Source of the DNA: Acidobacteriota bacterium
GTDB taxonomy: Bacteria; Acidobacteriota; Thermoanaerobaculia; Gp7-AA8
Reading direction: 5' to 3'
Length of the DNA stretch: 6,225 bases
Assembly: GCA_003223695.1 (NCBI GenBank)
Contig: QHVY01000229.1
Span: 640 to 6,864 of the forward strand
Both the position numbers and the translations under genes were made by a program. Shown one piece after another: positions 1 to 5,792 of the stretch. Under the pieces are notes generated by a model. That model saw nothing but the letters and a program-made list of their open reading frames with translations. It did no database searches and had not been told where the DNA came from. Positions within the stretch are counted from its first letter, which is position 1. The number at the start of each line of letters is the position of its first letter.

Positions 1-1
1 C

Positions 2-1123
2 GAGGATCTCATGCGCCGCAAGCGGATCGAACTGCCGGGCGATCCGGTCCGTCAACTCTTCAAAGGGAAACGCGTGCTGGTGACAGGCGCCGGGGGAACG
101 GTCGGTTCGGAGTTGTCGTCGCAGATCCTGCATTTCGAGCCGGAGAATCTGGTGCTCATCGAGCGCTCGGAATACGCGTTATACGAGGTGCGGAAACGGC
201 TGGGCCGCGAGCTGCCATGGGCGTCTTCGCGCATCTCTTGCAACCTGCTCGATGTTTGCGACCGCGCCGTAATGGAAGGGCTCGTCGAGCGGGAAAAACC
301 GCAGATCGTCGTTCATGCGGCGGCACATAAGCACGTTCCTCTCGGCGAGGAAAATCCAGAAGAATACGTACGCAACAACACGCTCGCCACACGATCGTTT
401 GCCGAGATTTGCGCAAAACACGGTGCCGATCGATTCGTCTTCATTTCGACGGACAAAGCGATCAATCCCACGAGTGTCATGGGAGCATCCAAGCGCGCAG
501 CAGAAATGCTTCTCCTCGATGTTGCACGTGAGTGCGATATGAAAGTGACGATTGTGCGATTCGGAAATGTCATCGGATCTTCCGGCAGCGTCATTCCGCT
601 GTTCATGGAACAGATCGAGGCTGGCGGACCGGTCACCGTCACACATCCGGAAGTTACGCGATACTTCATCCGGACATCAGAGGCCATCTCACTCGTATTG
701 CAAGCGGCCACACTCGGCAACGACGGGCAGATCTTCATGCTCGACATGGGCGAGCCGGTCAAGATCGTCGATCTCGCGCGCGACTTGATTCGACTGTCGA
801 ATCACACCGTTGACGAAATCCCGATCACATTTACTGGACTTCGCCAGGGAGAAAAGCTGTTCGAAGAAATTCGGATGTCGGGAGAATCCGTCCATGCCAC
901 GATGCATCCGCAAATCGTGATCACCGCGGCACCGCAGCCTAACAGCCCTGAGATCCAGCGCTGGTTTCAGCAGCTCGTGCGTGCGTGCGATGAGAGCGGT
1001 AGTGTGCGGCCGGTCTTGAACTCGTTAATTCCAGAGTATCCTGCCGAGACGCCGGCCGGACCATTGGAGCGGCCTCTCGTCAATCCCACACTTGCCCCTG
1101 CCGGTGCGATTCCTACGGCATAA
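2..1123 (+). CDS. WbpM/CapD/FlaA1-family nucleotide-sugar 4,6-dehydratase (5' end outside window)
   Basis: Probable UDP-GlcNAc 4,6-dehydratase, making UDP-4-keto-6-deoxy-HexNAc for surface polysaccharide. Numbering from the ATG at 11: Rossmann NAD(P) motif TGAGGTVG at 25-32, HAAAHKHVP at 102-110, STDKA at 146-150, then M157 and K161, so the family's Ser-Met-Lys arrangement replaces the usual Tyr-x3-Lys. RFGNVIGSSGSV (183-194) and LRQGEKLFEE (277-286) are further family signatures. The tail from about 340 is Pro-rich and not conserved as I know the family. The frame is open upstream to base 2, giving Glu-Asp-Leu before Met1. Full-length membrane-anchored members carry a similar EDLLxR stretch just before the catalytic domain, so I infer that the N-terminal membrane part lies outside the window. 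The alternative is a soluble protein starting at 11, since GAGG at 2-5 could serve as a ribosome binding site. The next gene begins on the base after its TAA stop. Family assignment is firm; exact substrate is not. Confidence 0.93.
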   Translation, partial: EDLMRRKRIELPGDPVRQLFKGKRVLVTGAGGTVGSELSSQILHFEPENLVLIERSEYALYEVRKRLGRELPWASSRISCNLLDVCDRAVMEGLVEREKPQIVVHAAAHKHVPLGEENPEEYVRNNTLATRSFAEICAKHGADRFVFISTDKAINPTSVMGASKRAAEMLLLDVARECDMKVTIVRFGNVIGSSGSVIPLFMEQIEAGGPVTVTHPEVTRYFIRTSEAISLVLQAATLGNDGQIFMLDMGEPVKIVDLARDLIRLSNHTVDEIPITFTGLRQGEKLFEEIRMSGESVHATMHPQIVITAAPQPNSPEIQRWFQQLVRACDESGSVRPVLNSLIPEYPAETPAGPLERPLVNPTLAPAGAIPTA

Positions 1124-2155
1124 GTGCTGAAGCAACTCGCCATCGCCGCTGCGGCCGCATTTGCGTCGTGGGTGAGCGTCGCCTACTTCAAGAAGTGGGC
1201 ATTAGAACATCGCGTGCTCGATATACCGAACGACAGGAGCTCGCATCGCGTTCCAGTGCCTCGAGGCGGTGGCATTGCGCTCGTGGCGACTGTGATCGTC
1301 GCAATGATTCTCGAGCTTCGGAACGACCCTTCGCCAAGAATTGCGATCGCCTGGATGGGTGGGTCGGTTCTTATCGCGGTCGTCAGTTGGTTAGACGACT
1401 TGAAGTCGCTGCCGATGGTCATCCGGCTCATCGCTCAGTCGTCTGCGGCCGCCCTGGTCATAGCAGCGGCTCAACCGATTCGTGAGATCGGTGCGCCTCC
1501 GTTGGGATTCCTGCCATTCGGCAGCGCAGGCGATGTGCTGATGTTCTTGTGGATTGTGGGTTTGACCAACGCATTCAATTTCATGGACGGCATCGACGGC
1601 ATTGCCGCCGGTCAGGCCGCCATTGCCGGCGCGGCAGCGGCCGTGGTTGGCCAGATGCAAAATGAAACGACTGTTACATTCCTCGGACTCTTCATCGCTG
1701 CTTCGAGTATCGGATTCCTTCTGCACAACTGGTCGCCGGCAACCATCTTCATGGGTGACGTAGGAAGTGCTTTCCTCGGCTACTCGCTCGCGGTGATGCC
1801 GCTGATGAGCCGCAGGTCACAACCGGAGTTGCTCCTTGTGGACATCTGCGTGTTATGGCCGTTTCTGTTCGATACCATCTTCACCTTCGCCCGGCGGTCG
1901 ATGAAACGCGAAAACGTCTTGAAAGCGCATCGATCACACTTGTACCAGAGACTTGTACACAGCGGCGCGTCGCACGCGTCAGTCGCGCTTCTCTACATCA
2001 CGCTCGCGACGATCGGGGCGGTTTTGGGAGTCGCGGCGCTGCGAAGCGTCAGTTTCGCCATCGCCGCTCTTGTGTCGATTCCGGCAATGGCGGTGGGATT
2101 GTTGGCCGCTGTGCGAGTTAGTGAGTCCCGGAATCCCGCATACCACGAATCGTAG
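1124..2155 (+). CDS. WecA/WbpL-family undecaprenyl-phosphate sugar-1-phosphate transferase (GT4/MraY superfamily)
   Basis: Integral inner-membrane enzyme that transfers a HexNAc-1-phosphate from a UDP-sugar to undecaprenyl phosphate, the priming step of O-antigen-like synthesis. The protein is 343 aa, normal for the family, with many hydrophobic segments from about 4-20 to 311-330. Signatures: DIPNDRSSHRVPVPRGGG at 33-50, the Asp pair D91-D92 after SW-L, NAFNFMDGIDG at 149-159, HNW at 201-203, MGDVGS at 210-215, and HRSHLYQRL at 269-277. The last motif is typical of the WbpL branch rather than MraY. The GTG start is the base directly after the TAA of the dehydratase gene. I see no good Shine-Dalgarno site, so translational coupling is likely. 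A start further in would remove the first membrane segment. The last 38 bp overlap the convergent gene at 2118-3056. WbpL relatives accept UDP-QuiNAc, UDP-FucNAc or UDP-GlcNAc; the sequence alone does not decide which. Confidence 0.93.
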   Translation: MLKQLAIAAAAAFASWVSVAYFKKWALEHRVLDIPNDRSSHRVPVPRGGGIALVATVIVAMILELRNDPSPRIAIAWMGGSVLIAVVSWLDDLKSLPMVIRLIAQSSAAALVIAAAQPIREIGAPPLGFLPFGSAGDVLMFLWIVGLTNAFNFMDGIDGIAAGQAAIAGAAAAVVGQMQNETTVTFLGLFIAASSIGFLLHNWSPATIFMGDVGSAFLGYSLAVMPLMSRRSQPELLLVDICVLWPFLFDTIFTFARRSMKRENVLKAHRSHLYQRLVHSGASHASVALLYITLATIGAVLGVAALRSVSFAIAALVSIPAMAVGLLAAVRVSESRNPAYHES

Positions 2156-3056
2156 CTTCCCACCCGCTGCGCAGATCCACCTTCGGCCGAAAACCGGTGC
2201 AGCGTTGAAAGCGCGTGCCGGCAACGGCCAGATCTTCGAGATATTTCTCCAGCCGCTCAGAAGCGTGAACGAAAGACGCGAGGGCTCGAACGGGAGCGAC
2301 AGGAAGATGAAATCGGGGCGCTTTTCGGCCTAACGCTGCCGCGATGCACTCAACAATCTCGCGAACAGGGTGGAATGACCCATCAGTGACGTTGAACACA
2401 GCGCCAGCGACAGCGTTGCTTTCAGCAGCGACAATCGCCGCTCGAGCTGCGTCTTCCTCGTGAATGAGCGTCCGGCGATTTTCGCCTCGACCGATAGGAA
2501 TGTATGTGCCGCGCTTTATTGCACGAACGAGTGACTGATAGTTCCCTTTGATTCCGCCGCCATAAATGGACGCCAGTCTTAGAACGACTCCGATTCGCGA
2601 ATTGAGAACAAGCCGCTCCGATTCCAGCTTCGAAGCGGCGTACGGCGTTTTTGGATCTGGCGGCGACGATTCGTCAAGGACGCGGCCGTCTCCCGATCCA
2701 TACACCGCGATGGTGGAGAAATACACGATGCGCGACACGTTTGACGAAATCGCGGCATCAATGAGCCGCCGTGTGCCCTCGACATTGACGCGACGGTAAT
2801 CGGCCAGGGTACGGCCTCGTGCGGTGACGTGAAGGAGCGCAGCCAGATGGACGACCACGTCAACATCATGAGTCGCCTGTGAAAGCGGCGAGTCGACCAG
2901 GTCACCGATGCTTGTCTCGACCCCGGGATTCACCTGATCAGGGCGCGGCTCCCGCCTAACAAGGATGCGTACGATGTAACCTGCTGCTTGAAACGCCTTC
3001 ACGACCTGAGGTCCGACGGCGCCGGTTGCTCCGGTAATGAGGCATCTCTTCATCAC
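2118..3056 (-). CDS. WbpV/WreQ-like NAD(P)-dependent SDR (nucleotide-sugar 4-reductase or epimerase)
   Basis: Extended short-chain dehydrogenase/reductase of 312 aa. Visible features: Rossmann motif TGATGAVG at 8-15, HLAALLH at 70-76, NVEGT at 91-95, YFSTIAVYG at 112-120 (likely catalytic T115), and an intact Y139-x3-K143. The stretch IKGNYQSLVRAIKRG (169-183) followed by NRRTLIHEEDAARA (193-206) resembles the VKGN...NRRSL pattern that I associate with WbpV/WreQ, which reduce UDP-4-keto-6-deoxy-GlcNAc to UDP-QuiNAc. With a WbpM-like dehydratase and a WbpL-like transferase next door, I infer the same role; a C4 epimerase is the alternative. It is the last gene of the minus-strand operon, starting 3 nt after the glycosyltransferase stop. 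The start is GTG (3054-3056) or the ATG directly after it (3051-3053); there is no strong ribosome binding site, so coupling is likely. The last dozen codons overlap the 3' end of the transferase gene on the opposite strand. Confidence 0.9.
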   Translation of the reverse strand: MMKRCLITGATGAVGPQVVKAFQAAGYIVRILVRREPRPDQVNPGVETSIGDLVDSPLSQATHDVDVVVHLAALLHVTARGRTLADYRRVNVEGTRRLIDAAISSNVSRIVYFSTIAVYGSGDGRVLDESSPPDPKTPYAASKLESERLVLNSRIGVVLRLASIYGGGIKGNYQSLVRAIKRGTYIPIGRGENRRTLIHEEDAARAAIVAAESNAVAGAVFNVTDGSFHPVREIVECIAAALGRKAPRFHLPVAPVRALASFVHASERLEKYLEDLAVAGTRFQRCTGFRPKVDLRSGWEATIRGMRDSGTH

Positions 3057-3059
3057 AGC

Positions 3060-4268
3060 TCAGACGGAGGATTTGCGAAGGACGTCGGAGATGACGCGGT
3101 CATATTCGGCCCCGACCGCTTCTTTCGAGTATCGATCGAGCACCTGCAGCCGGCCCGCCTCCCCTTCTGCGTCAAGGGCGGCACGCTCGTCATAGGCCCG
3201 TCGCACGGCAGTCGCAAATGCGGCTCCATCGTCAGGCGGAATGACACGTCCGCAATGCCACTCGCGGATCAACCATTCCAGCTCTGAATTTTGGTCTGCT
3301 GAGACGAGAACGGCCTTGCCACACGCAAGAATGGTGTAGATCTTCGACGGAAATGTATCGCGAGTCGACGCAGCTTTCATCGGAATCATCGCCAGGTCGC
3401 AGCTGGCGTTGATCTGCGGCATCTTTTCACGAGATTGATAGCCGAGGTAGGACACGTTGCGCAGTTTTCTCGCTTCAATTTCACGGAGCAGCCACTTTGT
3501 CCGCACACCATCGCCGACCAGCACGAAGCGCACTGGAACGTCTGCGAGATTTTCCGCCGCACACAGCACAGACTCGAGATCCTGACTCAAGCCGATATTC
3601 CCAGCGTAGAGGACGATAAACTCGCGATTTAGGTCGTGGGCGCGAGAGAATTCATTGTCGCGAGGGAGCGGTCGATACAGCTCCGTGTCCACAAAATTCG
3701 GAATGACTTCGAGCTTGCCAGCAGCGATTCCTCGCGGCTCAATGATCTTCGCAAACCACGGGGAGATGACGACGATCTTCCTGCTGACGCGGTAAACAAA
3801 TCGTTCGAGGCGTTGCATCGCCGCGACAAGCCGGCGATTGGTCATCACACCTTGATGGACGGCGTAGTCGGGGTAAATCTCCTGAACGTTGTAAATCGCG
3901 GGAGCGCCGCGAGTCAAAGCGAGAAGCCAGGCGAGGACACCGACGGAGAGCGGCGGCGAAGGTGCGAGCACAACATCGAAGCGACCGAGGAGCAGTGTAC
4001 CGGCGATCAAGGAGAGAAGATGGAAACGCAGGTAGTCGACAACGCGCGCGCCTATCTTCTCTTCTTTGTGGTAGACGAGTCCAGCAAGACGCCGCTTCAA
4101 CGGTTGCCCCTCGAGAGCTGATTCGGTCACGTTGTAGTGCGGCGTCGCAGTGAGGATTTTGACTTTGTGCCCCCGCTTCTCGAGTTCCGTCGCCAGGTCG
4201 CCCATCAGATAAGCGGTCGAAACTGAATCGGGAGGAAAAACGAGGGTGTGAATCAGGATTGTTGCCAA
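3060..4268 (-). CDS. GT4-family glycosyltransferase, WbuB-like
   Basis: Cytoplasmic, membrane-associated GT-B glycosyltransferase of 402 aa, expected to add a sugar to the lipid-linked repeat unit. N-terminal acceptor domain: LVFPPDSVSTAYLMGDLA from residue 9, close to the WbuB pattern, then HKVKILTATPHYN (34-46), a hydrophobic region at about 83-120 that may sit on the membrane, and YNVQEIYPD (126-134). C-terminal nucleotide-sugar domain: NFVD (191-194), YAGNIGLSQDLESV (221-234), VLVGDG (249-254) and FPSKIYTILACGK (306-318). The classical GT4 E-x7-E pair is not present as such; D304 and T312 occupy those places with K309 between, which fits the WbuB/WcaI branch as I know it. The start chosen is TTG at 4266-4268, immediately before the first beta strand (ATILIHTLVF). 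It overlaps the upstream gene by 16 bp, with only a weak GAG ahead of it, so expression probably depends on coupling. Sugar donor and linkage cannot be read from the sequence. Confidence 0.9.
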   Translation of the reverse strand: MATILIHTLVFPPDSVSTAYLMGDLATELEKRGHKVKILTATPHYNVTESALEGQPLKRRLAGLVYHKEEKIGARVVDYLRFHLLSLIAGTLLLGRFDVVLAPSPPLSVGVLAWLLALTRGAPAIYNVQEIYPDYAVHQGVMTNRRLVAAMQRLERFVYRVSRKIVVISPWFAKIIEPRGIAAGKLEVIPNFVDTELYRPLPRDNEFSRAHDLNREFIVLYAGNIGLSQDLESVLCAAENLADVPVRFVLVGDGVRTKWLLREIEARKLRNVSYLGYQSREKMPQINASCDLAMIPMKAASTRDTFPSKIYTILACGKAVLVSADQNSELEWLIREWHCGRVIPPDDGAAFATAVRRAYDERAALDAEGEAGRLQVLDRYSKEAVGAEYDRVISDVLRKSSV

Positions 4269-5335
4269 TTTCTCAGCCGACTTGGGACTGTCAGCTTCTC
4301 CTCCTCCACGCGCAACATCTCCGCGACAATGTCGGGTAGCGTTCGCGTGATATGCCAGTCCGGATAGTGGCTCTGCAGCTTGCGGAGGTCGGAGATGTAG
4401 CAGATGTGATCGCCGACGCGATTGCGCTCCTCATAAGACCACGAGATGCGACGGCCGCTGAGCTGTTCCACGAGCGTAATGCATTCCAGCACTGACGCGG
4501 CATTGCTTCGGCCGCCGCCGAGGTTGTAGACCTCGCCCGCACGCGGATTTTTCACAAATTCTGCAAAGGCGCGGATTACATCGGCGCTGTGAATCTGGTC
4601 GCGCACCTGTTTACCCTTGTAACCAAAAATCTTGTAAGGCTTTCCGGCGATCGCGACGTGCACCAGGTAGGACAGGAAGCCATGAAGCTCTACGCCAGAG
4701 TGGGCCGGACCGGTGAGGCAGCCACCGCGAAAGATACCGACATTCAAACCAAAATAGCGTCCGTACTCCTGGGCCATAATGTCGGCCGCGACCTTCGATG
4801 CTCCAAACACCGAGTGCAGACATCGATCGATGCGGCATTCTTCAGAGATTCCGTTGTAGTCCTCCGGGCGGGCATACTCGTAGCGCGTCTCCTGCTCGAT
4901 GAGCGGTAGCTCGTTCGGCGCATCTCCATAAACTTTGTTGGTGCTCATGAAGATGAACGTCGCGGTAGGACGAGATCGACGAAAAGCTTCCAACAGGTTC
5001 ACGGTACCGGTCGCATTCACGTCAAAGTCATCGAGAGGACGCTTTGCTGCCAGATCATGCGACGGCTGCGCGGCGCAATGAATGATCACCTCGAACGGAT
5101 GGGTGGCGAAGACTTGGAATACTGCGTCGCGGTCGCGGATATCGGTATCGAGGTGCTGGAAGCGCTTGGTACTTCGAAGAAGCCGATCGCGATTCCACGT
5201 CGTGTCGCCTTCAGGCCCGAAAAAGTCTCGTCGCATGTTGTTATCGATGCCAACGACGTCCCAGCCCAGGCGATCGAGGTGTTGCACCGCCTCGGATCCG
5301 ATTAAACCGCTGGATCCTGTGACTAGACAGAGCAT
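4253..5335 (-). CDS. NAD-dependent epimerase/dehydratase, extended SDR related to CDP-paratose 2-epimerase/UDP-glucose epimerases
   Basis: First gene of the minus-strand operon, 360 aa from the chosen start; acts on a nucleotide sugar in the cytoplasm. Visible features: N-terminal Rossmann motif TGSSGLIG (6-13), DNNMRRDFFGPEGDTTW (31-47), HCAAQPSHD (86-94), MSTNKVYGD (130-138), FGASKVAAD (177-185), QEYGRYFG (189-196), FRGGCLTGP (202-210) and GYKGKQVRDQIHSADV (238-253). The usual catalytic Tyr of the Tyr-x3-Lys pair is Phe here (F177, K181). From memory this whole pattern defines a subfamily, often annotated simply as NAD-dependent epimerase, in which Phe is common. The start is ATG 5333-5335 because a strong AGGAG lies 5 nt ahead and Met begins the first beta strand. 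An in-frame start at 5371 would add 12 unconserved residues and would place the ribosome binding site inside the gene. The stop overlaps the next gene by 16 bp. The exact reaction is unknown. Confidence 0.88.
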   Translation of the reverse strand: MLCLVTGSSGLIGSEAVQHLDRLGWDVVGIDNNMRRDFFGPEGDTTWNRDRLLRSTKRFQHLDTDIRDRDAVFQVFATHPFEVIIHCAAQPSHDLAAKRPLDDFDVNATGTVNLLEAFRRSRPTATFIFMSTNKVYGDAPNELPLIEQETRYEYARPEDYNGISEECRIDRCLHSVFGASKVAADIMAQEYGRYFGLNVGIFRGGCLTGPAHSGVELHGFLSYLVHVAIAGKPYKIFGYKGKQVRDQIHSADVIRAFAEFVKNPRAGEVYNLGGGRSNAASVLECITLVEQLSGRRISWSYEERNRVGDHICYISDLRKLQSHYPDWHITRTLPDIVAEMLRVEEEKLTVPSRLRNWQQS

Positions 5336-5340
5336 GTCGT

Positions 5341-5345
5341 CTCCT
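5341..5345 (-). promoter_or_regulatory. Shine-Dalgarno site of the minus-strand operon's first gene
   Basis: On the minus strand AGGAG is followed by five bases (ACGAC) and then ATG at 5335-5333. This is the only strong ribosome binding site of the window. It decides the start of the epimerase gene against the longer in-frame start at 5371. Confidence 0.8.
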
Positions 5346-5645
5346 GCTTTCGCGATGCGAGAATCAAACAACAGGATCGCACTATTTCCACAGAACGATC
5401 GCGGGCGAAAAACACCAGCGTGTCAAAAAGGACGATAGCCAATCGTGTCAGCTCGAGCGAGCCGGTTCGTAATGAAGATACGGTTCGCGTCTGCCGTCGG
5501 GCTTTGAGCTGTCGAGGCAATCAATCTTTCGAGATCCGGCCTCGTGCATCAATTCGGCGAGCTCTCTGCGGGCAATCGAGGGAACGAATTTCTATTCATG
5601 GGCTGCAAAAATCACAGGTTTTTTTGAATGACGCCACCTTAAGTT

Positions 5646-5703
5646 ATCAGCGTTAATCAGCTCGCACGATACAATTCGAAGTGGCCGTATAGTCTCTATC
5701 AGC
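5646..5703 (+). repeat. Three same-orientation ATCAGC hexamers, possible regulator site
   Basis: ATCAGC occurs at 5646-5651, 5656-5661 and 5698-5703. Start-to-start distances are 10 and 42 bp, about one and four helical turns. The first two have related flanks (TTATCAGC and TTAATCAGC). They surround the two -10-like hexamers TACAAT and TATAGT and lie 90-150 bp ahead of the right-hand gene. Binding by a regulator is inference only; short hexamers can recur by chance. Confidence 0.25.
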
Positions 5704-5792
5704 GGCGCGATTCAATGACTCGCTCGTGACGGTGCAACAATCGGAATGCTTTTGAGGTCTCGTACGCAGAGAGCAATGTGTTCTCGGCAGCG

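Larger units (their letters stand above)
5336..5792. other. Divergent intergenic region (no convincing gene)
   Basis: About 457 bp lie between the divergent starts of the minus-strand operon and the edge membrane-protein gene, so promoters for both must be here unless the right-hand gene is read from elsewhere. Open frames inside are short, rich in Arg and Ser, and have no recognisable domain. On the minus strand a perfect TTGACA (5421-5426) is present, but I find no good -10 hexamer 16-18 bp downstream of it. On the plus strand TACAAT (5670-5675) and TATAGT (5688-5693) resemble -10 boxes, but neither has a good -35 box at normal spacing. The stretch around 5607-5630 is A/T-rich with an A-run and a T-run. 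No tRNA, riboswitch or strong terminator stem is visible. Promoter placement is therefore only tentative. Confidence 0.6.

Noticed and set aside
5336..5371. Twelve-residue N-terminal extension of the epimerase from an upstream in-frame start
   Set aside because: The AGGAG ribosome binding site 5 nt before ATG 5335 and the start of the Rossmann strand at that Met favour the shorter form.
5421..5426. Perfect TTGACA on the minus strand as a promoter -35 box for the operon
   Set aside because: The sequence 16-18 bp downstream is GC-rich (around CGCGAT) and does not resemble a -10 box, so I do not list it as a promoter.
5323..5520. Minus-strand open frame of 65 codons upstream of the epimerase, with a hydrophobic patch (LAIVLFDTLVFF)
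   Set aside because: It overlaps the epimerase start in another frame, has no clear ribosome binding site that I can see, and no recognisable domain. The hydrophobic patch comes from a T-rich stretch.
5607..5626. A-run and T-run resembling a terminator
   Set aside because: The possible stem is only A-T pairs with no GC-rich arm, and it lies between divergent genes, where neither strand needs a terminator.
5420..5656. Plus-strand open frame of 78 codons in the intergenic region
   Set aside because: The translation is Arg/Ser-rich with no motif, and it spans the likely promoter region. It looks like chance.
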